Origin: Deltaproteobacteria bacterium
Lineage (GTDB): Bacteria > Myxococcota_A > Polyangia > GCA-2747355 > JADLHG01
DNA length: 64,000 bases
NCBI GenBank assembly: GCA_020848905.1
Contig: JADLHG010000004.1
Location: 248,001 to 312,000, forward strand
Direction: 5' to 3'
The position numbers and the translations under genes were made by a program. Below are positions 10,094 to 19,111 of the stretch, piece by piece; within the stretch, counting starts at the first letter, position 1, and each line of letters begins with the position of its first letter. Under the pieces are notes generated by a model. That model ran no database searches. It was not told the origin of the DNA and worked only from the letters and a program-made list of their open reading frames with translations.

Positions 10094-11293
10094 TCATGCC
10101 TCGGCGGGGGGCCGGGTGCGCGTCCGGGGCGGGGCGGCTCCAGCGAGGCGTGAGCGCGCGACGAGGTCCGCCAGCCGCTGCACGTCCCGCGTCACGGCGG
10201 CCTCGGGGGCCTCGGAGATGAGGAGCTGCCCGCCATTGATGGCGTGGATGACGGTGGTGAAGTCGTTACTCACGGTGGCGTCCACGGGGTGGCCCAGCGC
10301 TTGACCCACCCCCTGCTCGTCCACCGCGCCACCCGCCTGGAAGCGGTTCACCACCACCTTGATCCGGTCGTCCGGGTAGCCGAGCTGCCGGAGCGCGCCG
10401 AGACAGCGGGCGGCGCTCTTCAGCGCGGGCACGTCCGGAGTGAGCACGGGCAGGATGGCCGTGGCGCTATCCAGCGCGGCCAGCGCGTGTTCCCCGAGGT
10501 CGCGGAGCCCGTCCACGACCACGTAGTCGAAGTGCTGCTGGAGCAGCCGCAGCAGCTCGCCGAGCTCCGCGGGCTCGGGGGAGCGCAATGGCGCGCCCTC
10601 GTCGGCGCGACCGAGGGCGAAGATGCCGCTGCGGTGGGCCGGGATGGCGCGCAGCAGGGACGGGCGATTCGGCCGCTGCGACTCGTCGAGGAGGTCCCCG
10701 AGGGGCGATGGGCTCGGCAGGTCGAGAAAGGCGAGCACGTCGCCCATTTGCAGGTCGAGGTCGAGCACGATCACCGAGGCCGCCGCGTTCTCGCTCGAGG
10801 CCCTCAAGGCGCCCGCCAGGTTGATCGCGAGGGTGGTGGAGCCGGCGCCCCCCTTGGCGCCCAGGAGCGCCACCACCGCACCCAGACCGAGCGCCAGTCT
10901 CATCTCGGCCGTGGGCTTCCGAGCCAGCCACTGGTCGCACAGTCCTTGCACAGCGCGACGCACCTCGTTGCCGCCGGGCTCGAGCAGCGCAAACTCCTTC
11001 GCTCCGGCCCGCATCGCGCGGAGCACCGTGTCCACGTCGCGCTGCTCGCCGACGACCATCGCCGAGCACCCCTTCACGCGCGCGAGCTGCCGGCAGAGGG
11101 AGAGCGCCACGTCGGGGCTGGGGCCGAGGGCGAGGACGGCCACGCACGGCAGCGACTGGCGCACGAGCTCGAGCGCCATCCTCAGGTCCGGCCCCACGGT
11201 CCGCAGCGGCGCGAGGTCCCCGAGCGACTCGCGCAGCCGTCCCTCGTATTCAGGGGGGGCGCCGACGAGAATCACGGTGGGAACGGCAGCCAT
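10094..11293 (-). CDS. CpaE-like ATPase (REC-like domain plus ParA/MinD-type ATPase)
   Basis: The protein is 399 aa with AGGAG upstream of the ATG. Residues about 5-120 resemble a degenerate receiver domain, with no clear phospho-acceptor Asp in the usual context. Residues about 130-375 are a ParA/MinD-type ATPase: deviant Walker A KGGAGSTT near 143-150, VIVLDLDLQMGD as the Walker A' region and VVVDGLRD as Walker B. This order is that of CpaE/TadZ proteins, which localise Flp/Tad pilus or secretion machinery. No other tad or cpa genes are in the window, so it may act in another polar localisation role. The tail after about 385 is Pro/Arg-rich. Confidence 0.88.
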   Translation of the reverse strand: MAAVPTVILVGAPPEYEGRLRESLGDLAPLRTVGPDLRMALELVRQSLPCVAVLALGPSPDVALSLCRQLARVKGCSAMVVGEQRDVDTVLRAMRAGAKEFALLEPGGNEVRRAVQGLCDQWLARKPTAEMRLALGLGAVVALLGAKGGAGSTTLAINLAGALRASSENAAASVIVLDLDLQMGDVLAFLDLPSPSPLGDLLDESQRPNRPSLLRAIPAHRSGIFALGRADEGAPLRSPEPAELGELLRLLQQHFDYVVVDGLRDLGEHALAALDSATAILPVLTPDVPALKSAARCLGALRQLGYPDDRIKVVVNRFQAGGAVDEQGVGQALGHPVDATVSNDFTTVIHAINGGQLLISEAPEAAVTRDVQRLADLVARSRLAGAAPPRTRTRPPAEA

Positions 11294-11436
11294 GTGGACT
11301 CCTCACTACGAGGCATTCTATGTCAGCGGTCGCGGGCCTTCAATCGGCGGAGCCGCAGGAGCCGAGCCATCGCGGGGTGCGCCGCCGCCGCGGAGGGCGT
11401 CGCCTCCCGTGGCCGAACGGCGCATACTCACGCCCC

Positions 11437-13128
11437 ATGCTGCGACTCCCGCTGATCCTGCTGGCCAACCTCCTCGTGAATCTGCTGGTCGCTCCGGTGG
11501 TGCTGCTGCGCCGTCTGGGTCGGCCGTATTTCGTCGAACTGACGCTGCAAGGGACGGTCGAGGCCCGCGACGACGGCGGTGGCTTCTGGCGGCGTTCACG
11601 TGGCTGGTCCGTCGAGCGGGTCGAGCGCCTCGTGACGCGTCTCTGCGCCGACCGCAAAGCGGCGGGGCTCGTCGTGCGCGTGCGTGGGCTGAAGGCAGGG
11701 CTCGCTACGCTGCGCGAGCTGCGGGAGACCCTGCTCCGGCTTCGCTCTTCGGGGAAGCGGCTCGTCTTCCTGCTCGAGGAGGCGGGAACGCGCGAGTACG
11801 TGCTGGCCACGGTGGGGGACGAGCTGCTGATGCCCGAGGGGGCGCTCCTCGACCTACGGGGCATGTCGGCCGAGTTCTTCTACTTCGGCGGTCTGCTGCG
11901 ACGCCTCGGCGTGGAGGTGGAGATCGGTCAGGCGGGACGCTACAAGAGCGCCGCGGAGCGCCTCGCACGCGCGGAGATGAGCCCTGCCAGCCGCGAGGCG
12001 ATGGAGCGCCTGCTGGAGGTGCTCTTCGAGGAGGCGGTGGTCACGATCGCCGAGGCGCGGCGCGTGACCGTGGAGCGCGCGCGGGAGCTCGTGGACCTCG
12101 GCCCCTACGACGGACCGTCGGGGGTCGCCGCAGGCCTGCTCGACGCCACGGCCTTCGCCGACGAGTTGCCCGCGCGATTGGCGCCCGCTCGAGGTGGTCG
12201 CGCCCAGATCGTTCCGGCGGCGGCCTACGCGCGTCGCCTTCGCCTCCGCTGGCGACCGCTGCTGCGGCCGCGGGTCATCGCCGTGCTCCCCTTGCAAGGG
12301 ATGATCGTGGGTGGCGAATCCGTTCGTTTCCCGCGGCGAGCGGTAGGAGACCAGACCATCGCCGCGGCGCTCGAGAGGCTCGGCCGGACCCGTCGCGTGG
12401 CGGGCGTGGTGTTGCACATCGATTCGCCCGGGGGCGGGGTGACGCCCTCGGAGCTGATGTGGCGCGCCGCCTCGAGCCTGAGAGAGAAGAAGCCCGTCGT
12501 GGCCTCGCTTGGGGACGTGGCGGCATCCGGGGGCTACTACGTGGCGGTGGCGTGCTCGCACATCGTGGCCCAGGCGGAGACGATCACGGGCTCGATCGGA
12601 GTCCTCACCGGGAAGGTGAGCGTCGGACCGCTACTGCGTCGCCTGGGAATCGGGTGGCACCGGATCCGCCACGGAGCGCGCGCAGCGCTGCACGGCGTGG
12701 GTGCGCCGCTCGAGGAGGCGGAGCGCGAGGCGTTGCGCGAACAGCTCGAACGGACCTATCGGCGCTTCCTGCAGCGCGTGGCCGACGGGCGCAAGCGGCC
12801 GGCCGAGGAGGTGGCTCTGGTGGCCGAAGGGCGCGTGTGGGCTGGTCGGGACGCGGTGGATCGAGGGCTCGTGGACGAACTCGGTGGCCTGGCCCGTGCC
12901 ATCGAGGTCGCCCGCCAGGCGGCCCGTCGAGCCCCGGGGGAGCCGCTCGAGGCGTTGACCGTGCGTTTGCCGGGGCGCGGAGGCCTCTGGTCCCGGCTCC
13001 TCGGCAGCGCTCTCGACGCTCGCCTGGGGGGGCAGGGGCGCTGGGAGAGCCTTCTCGGCGGACCCGCGACCCTGGCGTGGCTCGCAGAGGAGCCCTTGTG
13101 GGCCCTCTGGGACCCGACCGTGGACTGA
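11437..13128 (+). CDS. sppA: signal peptide peptidase SppA, 67K two-domain type
   Basis: The protein is 563 aa from the ATG at 11437; an in-frame ATG at 11320 would add a basic, non-family leader. Residues 1-25 are a hydrophobic membrane anchor. Two tandem S49/Clp-like domains follow (about 30-280 and 285-540). The catalytic Lys is predicted to be Lys170 in GRYKSAAE of the first domain, and the Ser is Ser364 in AASGGYY of the second, the arrangement of E. coli SppA. It degrades cleaved signal peptides in the inner membrane. There is no Shine-Dalgarno sequence; a CATACT box at 11423-11428 sits 8 nt before the ATG. Confidence 0.93.
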   Translation: MLRLPLILLANLLVNLLVAPVVLLRRLGRPYFVELTLQGTVEARDDGGGFWRRSRGWSVERVERLVTRLCADRKAAGLVVRVRGLKAGLATLRELRETLLRLRSSGKRLVFLLEEAGTREYVLATVGDELLMPEGALLDLRGMSAEFFYFGGLLRRLGVEVEIGQAGRYKSAAERLARAEMSPASREAMERLLEVLFEEAVVTIAEARRVTVERARELVDLGPYDGPSGVAAGLLDATAFADELPARLAPARGGRAQIVPAAAYARRLRLRWRPLLRPRVIAVLPLQGMIVGGESVRFPRRAVGDQTIAAALERLGRTRRVAGVVLHIDSPGGGVTPSELMWRAASSLREKKPVVASLGDVAASGGYYVAVACSHIVAQAETITGSIGVLTGKVSVGPLLRRLGIGWHRIRHGARAALHGVGAPLEEAEREALREQLERTYRRFLQRVADGRKRPAEEVALVAEGRVWAGRDAVDRGLVDELGGLARAIEVARQAARRAPGEPLEALTVRLPGRGGLWSRLLGSALDARLGGQGRWESLLGGPATLAWLAEEPLWALWDPTVD

Positions 13129-13161
13129 GGCCCGTCAGGGCTCCCGTGCTATGGATAGAGC

Positions 13162-13419
13162 GTGAAACCGATCACCATCTACACGACCACCCACTGCAGT
13201 TACTGCCGTCGGGCCAAGGATCTGCTGCAACGGCTCGGGCTCGCCTTCACCGAGGTGGACGCCACGGGGCGCGATGACCTGCGTCAGGAGCTAGTGGACC
13301 GCACCGGCCGGCGCACCATGCCGCAGATCTTCGTCGGTGACGCGTCCATCGGCGGCTACGACGACCTGGCGGCGTTGCACGCGAGCGGTCGCCTCGACGC
13401 GCTGGTCAAGGACGGCTAG
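13162..13419 (+). CDS. glutaredoxin (GrxC type)
   Basis: The protein is 85 aa with a GTG start at 13162. It contains the dithiol active site CSYC at residues 12-15, the cis-Pro motif TMPQIFVG and the GGYDDL glutathione-binding turn. The length matches the small bacterial Grx3 class, which reduces protein and glutathione mixed disulphides in the cytosol. It follows sppA by 33 bp on the same strand and may be cotranscribed, although a TATGGA box at 13150-13155 six nt before the start could give its own near-leaderless transcript. Confidence 0.93.
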   Translation: MKPITIYTTTHCSYCRRAKDLLQRLGLAFTEVDATGRDDLRQELVDRTGRRTMPQIFVGDASIGGYDDLAALHASGRLDALVKDG

Positions 13420-13484
13420 GAACATCCCCGAGGACGAGCCCTTCGTCGCCCCGTGTTCTCGCGCGCGGTCGCCCTTCGCCGAGG

Positions 13485-14015
13485 CTAGCGCCTCTCCTGG
13501 GCTCGGATGACGGATTCGACCTGGGCCAGCGCCGGCGGTTTCAGGTGACCCTTGGTGCGGTAGCGGATGACTCCCTGCTTGTCGATCACGATGATCGTCG
13601 GCAGATCGTCGCGGACGACGTCGAACTGGTCAGCGAAGAACGTGTACCACTCGAGCAGGACCCGGTGGTGGGTTCCGGCGGGGGCGAACTTCCGGATCTG
13701 GGAGATAACGGCCCGGCGGGGGAGGTACCAGGGCTTGTCGGCCACCACGACCTGAAAGACCTCCACCCGCGTCCGCTCGAACTGCTTGAAGAGGGCGTGG
13801 GACCACTCGCGGCAGGGAGGTGCCGAGGGGCGCGTGCGGCCGATGACGAAGACCGTGACCTTCCCGCGGAGCTGCGTGCTGGTGACCGCGCCCCCGTCCA
13901 GGGTGTTCAGCCGAAACCAGGGGGCCGGCATGCCCACCTGAGCGCGTGAGGCGCTGGCGGCGGTCCAGGGGCTGAGGAGCAGGAGCGTGGCGAGCGGGGC
14001 GGTGAGGCGAGGCAT
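13485..14015 (-). CDS. exported thioredoxin-fold (redoxin/TlpA-like) protein with a single Cys
   Basis: The protein is 176 aa from the ATG at 14015. Residues 1-26 are a signal peptide ending ASRAQ. The mature part has the AhpC/TlpA-like order: VGMPAPWFRLNTLDGG, KVTVFVIG, then RPSAPPCREW at the active-site position, DLPTIIVIDKQGVI and a C-terminal helix. Where TlpA-type proteins have WCxxC, this one has SAPPC, so the first, nucleophilic Cys is Ala65 and only Cys68 remains. It may act by a one-Cys mechanism or be a non-redox binding protein. It follows the exported HEAT protein gene by 53 bp on the same strand. Confidence 0.85.
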   Translation of the reverse strand: MPRLTAPLATLLLLSPWTAASASRAQVGMPAPWFRLNTLDGGAVTSTQLRGKVTVFVIGRTRPSAPPCREWSHALFKQFERTRVEVFQVVVADKPWYLPRRAVISQIRKFAPAGTHHRVLLEWYTFFADQFDVVRDDLPTIIVIDKQGVIRYRTKGHLKPPALAQVESVIRAQERR

Positions 14016-14068
14016 GCGAAAAATGTACTGGCAACCCGCCCGAGGGCCAAGTACCGGGATCACGCTGG

Positions 14069-16513
14069 CTAGCTGTTGCCCCCCTCGGCCAGCACGGAGA
14101 GGCTCCATAGGCTTTGCCTGAGCCCCTTGCTGGCGTCGTGATCCGACGCCGTGCGAACGGCCCAGTGGGCCAGTGCCGCCTCGTAGTGCACCAGCGCGCG
14201 TGCGGCGGCCTCGCGGATCTCCTTGTCGAGGTGGGAAAGCGCCAGGCGGGCGAGCCAGGGCACCGCGCGTTCGGTCGGCCGAATGGCGGCGGCCTCGACG
14301 GCCCGACGTACCTCCTCGACCTTGTCGGAGCCGAGAGCCGCCACGAGCTTCTCGGGGCTGGCCCCCCTCAGGTAGTTGAGCTGGATGAGCTGGCTGCGCG
14401 TGGTCGCGTCGGCCTCGCCCTTGGCGGCCCGCGCCACCACCGCCAGGTCGCCGAAGGTGGCGAGCGCGACGACGGCAGCGTAGCGAAGCTCGCGCTCCGC
14501 CGCCTTGGTGGCCTGCTGCAGGGGCCCCCACGCGCGGCGGTCCTTCAGAGTCCCGAGCGACACGGCCGCCTGGAGTCGCGCGGCCGCGTCCGTGGAGCGG
14601 AGCTGCAACAACAGCGCGTTCAGCTCGAGCGCCGACCGCGCGCTGCTCCAGCGCTGGGTCAGCTCGGCGTGGCGCCCGAGGATCGCCTGGCGCGTGGTCG
14701 CGTCCTGCTCCGCCTGACCGGCCAGCGCGAGCTGCTGCAGGGCGCGCTGGTCGGCGAAGCGGGCCAGCACCGCCGCCGCTGCCGCGCGCACGCGCGCGTC
14801 GGCATCCTTGAAGAGCAGATGTTCGAGCACCTGACGGACCTTCGGGTTCGGCGAGGGGTGCAGGCGCTGGACGGTCTCGACCCGCTGCGACGGCGTCCCG
14901 CTTTTGGCCCGGGCGAGGTTGGCCTCGAGCCGCGCGAGCCGCTGTCGCTGCGCCCCTTCGACGGCTCGGAGAACGCTCGCGTCCCCGTCGGTGGCGTGGG
15001 CCACCGACAGGCCGATGTCCACCAGCGGATGGTCCACGTCTCCGAAACAGCGGGCCATGGCCGCACGGATCGGCGTGTGCTTGTCCACCCAGAGCAGCCG
15101 GACCAGGGCGCGGTAGGCGTTCGGGACCTGAAGCGCGCAGAGCGCGACGCCGGCTTTCAGTCGCACGGCCGGCGAGGCGTCCACCGTGGCCGCTAGCTGG
15201 GCCGAGATCCACGCCTCCTGCGAGGGGCTGCGCGCCGCGCCGACTGCTGCTTGCCGGCGCACACCCTCGTCGGAGTCCGTGGTGGCGGCCCTGCGAAGCG
15301 CCTCGAAGACGCGCGGCTCGCCGTACGCGCCGAGGACGCGGGCGGCGGCGAGACGCACCGCCGTGGCCCGCTCCGTGGCGAGGACGGTCACGAGCGCCGG
15401 TACGGCAGTGGCGGCGTCGCATCCACCGAGCTGCTCTACCACTACGCGGCGGACCTCCGGGTCCTCGTCCGTGACGCGCTGGGCCCGAGCGACGCACGCC
15501 GCCCGCGTACGCGAGGTGGAGAGGGCCTTCAGCACCGCGGCGCGCACCCTCCCCGAGCGGTCTGCGGTGAGCAGGCGCTCGTAGAGGGCCTGCACGGCCG
15601 GTCGCCCCGCGGGTGCGCCCAGCGTGGCGAGTGCGGCGATCCGGAGCGCCTCGTTCTTGTGCGCCTGCGCGAGCTCGACGAGCGAGGCCTCGCTCGTGGC
15701 GGCTGGAAGCTGCGTGAGCGTACGCAGCCCGGCGAGCTGCATCCGCACCTCGGGTTCCGTACGCATGGACCGCAGGATCCAGGGGGTGGTCGCGGGATCC
15801 TTGAAGTAGGCCAGCACCTCGAGAGCCGCCCCGCGAACCCGCTCGTCCGGATCCTGGCTCAGCGCGTACTGCGCCACCTCGAGCGTCTTGCGGCCGTAGG
15901 ACGTGGCCAGGATCCTGAGGGCGTCGGCGCGCACGCTCCAGAAGGGGTCCCGGCTGGCCATATCCCACGCCCGCCGTCGAAGGGCGGCGCTGCGGAGCCG
16001 CGCCAGCTGCCGAAGGGCCTTCAGCCGCACGTGGCCATGGGGGTGTGACAAGTAGGTCAGCAGGCGAGCCTCCGACCGCGGCAGCGCAGCTCCGGCAGGC
16101 AAGGCGCCGGCCTGTTCGTGGCACCGGACCCGCGCCCCGCGAGAGAAGGCGGCCAGGCCCTTGCGGGTGGCCGGATCCGGATCGCAGGTCGAGGCCACGG
16201 TGAGGGCCTGCCGCACGCCCTTGCCCGCGGCGCGCGAGAGCAGGGTCGCAGCGGCCTGCCGCAGGCGGACGTCCGGATCCTCGATCAGCGCCTGGGTCAG
16301 CGCCTGTCGCGCGCCGTCGTGCGTCTTGAAGCGCGCGAGGCGTCCCACGGCGGCGAGCCGCGTGGCGGGATCCAGGGCGGAGAGCGCCGCCACCTCCGCC
16401 TCTGGTCCAGGTTCGAAGCGCGGCACCTGCGCGAAGGCCGGGCCGGGCGTTGCCAGAAGAAACGCGATGAGGATTCGTTTGCGCATGGTTTTCGCCATAC
16501 ATACGGTGCTCAT
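14069..16513 (-). CDS. exported HEAT-repeat protein
   Basis: The protein is 814 aa from the ATG at 16513, chosen because GGAAGGTGGG lies just upstream; starts at 16498 or 16486 would also keep the signal peptide. The N-terminus has KTMRKR followed by a hydrophobic stretch ending PAFAQ, a Sec signal peptide. The rest, about residues 45-805, is one long array of HEAT/PBS-lyase-like repeats of about 30-35 residues (patterns such as DPDVRLRQAAATLLSRA, DPDERVRGAALEVLAYF). No enzyme domain is present. It probably works as a periplasmic scaffold, similar in style to the HEAT halves of the kinases at 1-4370. Confidence 0.88.
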   Translation of the reverse strand: MSTVCMAKTMRKRILIAFLLATPGPAFAQVPRFEPGPEAEVAALSALDPATRLAAVGRLARFKTHDGARQALTQALIEDPDVRLRQAAATLLSRAAGKGVRQALTVASTCDPDPATRKGLAAFSRGARVRCHEQAGALPAGAALPRSEARLLTYLSHPHGHVRLKALRQLARLRSAALRRRAWDMASRDPFWSVRADALRILATSYGRKTLEVAQYALSQDPDERVRGAALEVLAYFKDPATTPWILRSMRTEPEVRMQLAGLRTLTQLPAATSEASLVELAQAHKNEALRIAALATLGAPAGRPAVQALYERLLTADRSGRVRAAVLKALSTSRTRAACVARAQRVTDEDPEVRRVVVEQLGGCDAATAVPALVTVLATERATAVRLAAARVLGAYGEPRVFEALRRAATTDSDEGVRRQAAVGAARSPSQEAWISAQLAATVDASPAVRLKAGVALCALQVPNAYRALVRLLWVDKHTPIRAAMARCFGDVDHPLVDIGLSVAHATDGDASVLRAVEGAQRQRLARLEANLARAKSGTPSQRVETVQRLHPSPNPKVRQVLEHLLFKDADARVRAAAAAVLARFADQRALQQLALAGQAEQDATTRQAILGRHAELTQRWSSARSALELNALLLQLRSTDAAARLQAAVSLGTLKDRRAWGPLQQATKAAERELRYAAVVALATFGDLAVVARAAKGEADATTRSQLIQLNYLRGASPEKLVAALGSDKVEEVRRAVEAAAIRPTERAVPWLARLALSHLDKEIREAAARALVHYEAALAHWAVRTASDHDASKGLRQSLWSLSVLAEGGNS

Positions 16514-16635
16514 CAACCCACCTTCCCATCCATCGTAGGGGCGGGATACGCCCATCTCCGGTGAAACGCAACCGTGGAAGGAGGACGCGCGGGGGTCTAA
16601 ACTCGTAGGAAGAACCGACGAGCCTTTCACTACGG

Positions 16636-17916
16636 ATGGCGATGCGCTCTCTGACTCCGGCCCTGCTCGTGTCCGCGACGCTGCATGTGGGCGCGGGGGT
16701 GCTCGGCGTGGCCCTCTGGCGCGGCCGATTCCCCGACGAGCGGCGCGTGGAGCTCCGGGACCTGGAGGTGGATCTCGTCGAGCGGGAAGCGCCAGCAGGG
16801 AGTCGTCCGCTGGCGCCGCCAAAGCGTCCGCCGCTCGTGCCGCAGCTCGGCGACCCGGGTGAGCGCCTTCGCTCCGGGCCCGCGGATTCGCTGGCCGAGG
16901 CCTCGCGGGCCGGAGCCGTGGGCGGAAGGGGAACGCCTCGACCTGCGCCGACCCCGCTCGTGGGTGATGACCTCGACGACCTGCGCTTCCGGCCGGCGAA
17001 CCACTGGGATCGGGACACGCCGCAGCGGATCCGTACCGCGCGAGCCGCGGTGAGCCACGACAATCGCCGGACCACACCGAACCCGGCCGAGGCGCTGCAC
17101 GTCCTGTCGGGCACCGGGCGGGCGCTCGAGCGGCCGGAGAGGGCGCGCCGCCGCAAGCTCGCGCAGCCGCGAGCGGCCGCGACAATGGGGGCCTCGTCGG
17201 GGGCGCGGGGGGATGGGGCCTCGCCGGCGCGGCCTGCCGGGGAGCGCCTCGCGGCGGCCGGGGGCGAGGTTCGCGCGGGGCGCCCTTCGGCGGGAGTGTC
17301 GCAGCGGGGGGGGGGCTCGGAGCGCGGTCCGTCGGGCCTCACGCGGCTCGCCGAGGACGGACAGCCGCCGGCCGCGTTCCGGCGCCCGGACCTGCCGAAG
17401 GCGGTGCCCGGGGTCCAGACCCGCTTTCGCATGCGCAACGTGGCGGACCAGCGCAATCGCTCGCTCTCCTCCACGCAGCGGATCCCGGACCGGGCCGACC
17501 TGGCTCGGGCTCACGGGACGGGACGCGCGTCGGGCCAGGGGCTCGGCACTCCGGCAGGCCGCGCCGGAGATCCGCAAGGGGCGCGCCGGGGCGTCGCGTT
17601 GTGGCTGAACACCGCGGACCGCCGGTATCTGGACTATTTCCAGAGCATCTACCGCAAGGTCCACCCGCTCTGGCACTTCCCCCGGGAGCTCGAGATCGCC
17701 CTCGAGCAGGGGGACGTCCTCGTGCAGTTCACGTTGCAGGCCGACGGCCGCGTGCAGGGCCTCGAGCTCCGGCGGTCGTCGGGCTTTCCCGCCTTCGATC
17801 GCGTGGTACTCGCCGCCATCCAGAGGGCCGCGCCGTTCCGACCGATCCCGCGCGGCCTCGGTCAGCGTCTGACGATCTTGGCTCCGTTCGAATTCTCGAA
17901 CCCGCTCGTGCGTTGA
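16636..17916 (+). CDS. TonB-like energy transducer, Pro/Arg-rich linker
   Basis: The protein is 426 aa with an ATG at 16636. Residues about 4-27 are a single N-terminal membrane helix. Residues 30-320 are a long low-complexity Pro/Arg/Ala/Gly linker with no fold. Residues about 325-426 form a TonB C-terminal domain (YFQSIYRKVHPLW, VLVQFTLQADGRVQGLELRRSSG, FDRVVLAAIQRAAPF). TonB proteins couple the proton motive force to outer-membrane transport through ExbB/ExbD, which are not in this window. It is followed by a second TonB-like gene 84 bp downstream. Confidence 0.85.
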   Translation: MAMRSLTPALLVSATLHVGAGVLGVALWRGRFPDERRVELRDLEVDLVEREAPAGSRPLAPPKRPPLVPQLGDPGERLRSGPADSLAEASRAGAVGGRGTPRPAPTPLVGDDLDDLRFRPANHWDRDTPQRIRTARAAVSHDNRRTTPNPAEALHVLSGTGRALERPERARRRKLAQPRAAATMGASSGARGDGASPARPAGERLAAAGGEVRAGRPSAGVSQRGGGSERGPSGLTRLAEDGQPPAAFRRPDLPKAVPGVQTRFRMRNVADQRNRSLSSTQRIPDRADLARAHGTGRASGQGLGTPAGRAGDPQGARRGVALWLNTADRRYLDYFQSIYRKVHPLWHFPRELEIALEQGDVLVQFTLQADGRVQGLELRRSSGFPAFDRVVLAAIQRAAPFRPIPRGLGQRLTILAPFEFSNPLVR

Positions 17917-18000
17917 CCGGCTGCGGGGCGCGCTCGCCACGTCGTAGCCGCCCCTTCCGGGACGCACTACAATAGGAAGTCGGGACGAGATACGAAGCCG

Positions 18001-19107
18001 ATGCGAGGCACGAGAAAACCACGCCGGATCGTGGGGTTCGTGGGCCTGTCCCTGCTGGCCCACCTGAACCTCCTGCTGCTCGTGGGGGCGGTGGTTTCGG
18101 CGCGTCCGGAAGGGTGCCAGGGGACGTCGCAGGCTGTGAGCTCGCCGGTCGAGGTCTCGCTCGTGGCTCCCGAGGACCTCAAGGCGGCGGAGCGCGCGCG
18201 CGAGGCCTTCAAGAAGCAGGAAGAGGCCGAGCAGAAGAAGGAGAAGGACGAGGAGGGGCAGGTGGTGGACCTTCCTCCGCCCGCCGAGGAGAAGCGACCG
18301 GAGAAGTCCCGTTTTCTCTCCGAGCATGATTCGCGGGTGCAGAAGGAGACGAAGGGGCCGCCCATACCCTTTCGGCCCGGGCGCGTGATCGCCAACCGGC
18401 CGCAGCCTCGGGTGCAGCCCCCGGGACCGAGCCCCTCGGCCGCCGAGCGCGCCCAGACGGAGCGCAAGGTCCTGAGTCTGGCCATGCGCACCCCGAGCCG
18501 CCCCGAGCTTCCGCGCTCCCCGCTTCCGCGGGCCTCGAAGGGGGACGAGCCGTCGCGAGAGGAGCGCCCGAGCACTCCGGGCCCCCGCGCACCGCCCGGA
18601 GCCGCGCCGCCGCGCCCGGCAGGAAACGTGTCGCTGAAGGAGTTGAAGCTCAGCGACGGGGAGCTGGCGAGAGTCCTCGGCTCGCGCGTGAACGACGCCC
18701 TCTCGGACGTGGACGAGGGGGAGACGACCCTCCTCAATTCGAAGCGGTGGCGCTTCGCGTCCTTTTTCAACCGCGTGAAGCGTCAGGTCGCCGAGAACTG
18801 GCATCCCGACCGCGCGTATCAGCGCCGCGACCCCTCGGGCAACGTCTACGGCTTCAAGGACCGCCTAACGATTCTGCGGGTCAAGCTCTCCCCGCAGGGG
18901 AAGCTCAAGTACCTCCACATCGAGAAGGCCTGCGGGGTGGACTTTCTCGACGACGAGGCCATCGCGGCCTTCAAGGCGGCGGAGCCCTTCCCCAATCCGC
19001 CGAACGGCCTCGTCGACCCGAAGACGGGGCTCATCAACTTCCGGTTCGGCTTCCTCTTCGAGATCTCGCGTCGCCCGAGCTTCCGGATCTTTCGCTTTCA
19101 CAACTGA
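18001..19107 (+). CDS. TonB-like protein with acidic/Lys-rich linker
   Basis: The protein is 368 aa with an ATG at 18001. It has the order basic N-terminus, one membrane helix (about 10-32), then a charged Lys/Glu segment (FKKQEEAEQKKEKDEEG), a Pro-rich linker and a C-terminal TonB/TolA-like domain at about 255-368 (NRVKRQVAENWHP, LTILRVKLSPQGKLKYL, CGVDFLDDEAIAAFKAAEPF). The WHP and DDEAIAAF motifs are those of the TonB C-terminal family. It is downstream of another TonB-like gene and ends 4 bp from the convergent glycine cleavage operon. The outer-membrane partner is unknown. Confidence 0.85.
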   Translation: MRGTRKPRRIVGFVGLSLLAHLNLLLLVGAVVSARPEGCQGTSQAVSSPVEVSLVAPEDLKAAERAREAFKKQEEAEQKKEKDEEGQVVDLPPPAEEKRPEKSRFLSEHDSRVQKETKGPPIPFRPGRVIANRPQPRVQPPGPSPSAAERAQTERKVLSLAMRTPSRPELPRSPLPRASKGDEPSREERPSTPGPRAPPGAAPPRPAGNVSLKELKLSDGELARVLGSRVNDALSDVDEGETTLLNSKRWRFASFFNRVKRQVAENWHPDRAYQRRDPSGNVYGFKDRLTILRVKLSPQGKLKYLHIEKACGVDFLDDEAIAAFKAAEPFPNPPNGLVDPKTGLINFRFGFLFEISRRPSFRIFRFHN

Positions 19108-19111
19108 CGCG

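Noticed and set aside
10094-11293. Assignment of the ATPase as chromosome-partitioning ParA
   Set aside because: No parB or parS-like dyads are nearby, and the N-terminal receiver-like domain is typical of CpaE/TadZ rather than ParA.
13162-13419. Glutaredoxin as a possible selenoprotein
   Set aside because: The active site is encoded with normal Cys codons (CSYC) and the frame has no in-frame TGA. No other intact frame in the window suggests a UGA-coded residue.
14016-17474. Long minus-strand open frame running into the redoxin gene
   Set aside because: Only the last 176 codons (13485-14015) look like protein, with a signal peptide and redoxin fold. The upstream part is out of frame with the clear HEAT-repeat gene and is low-complexity.
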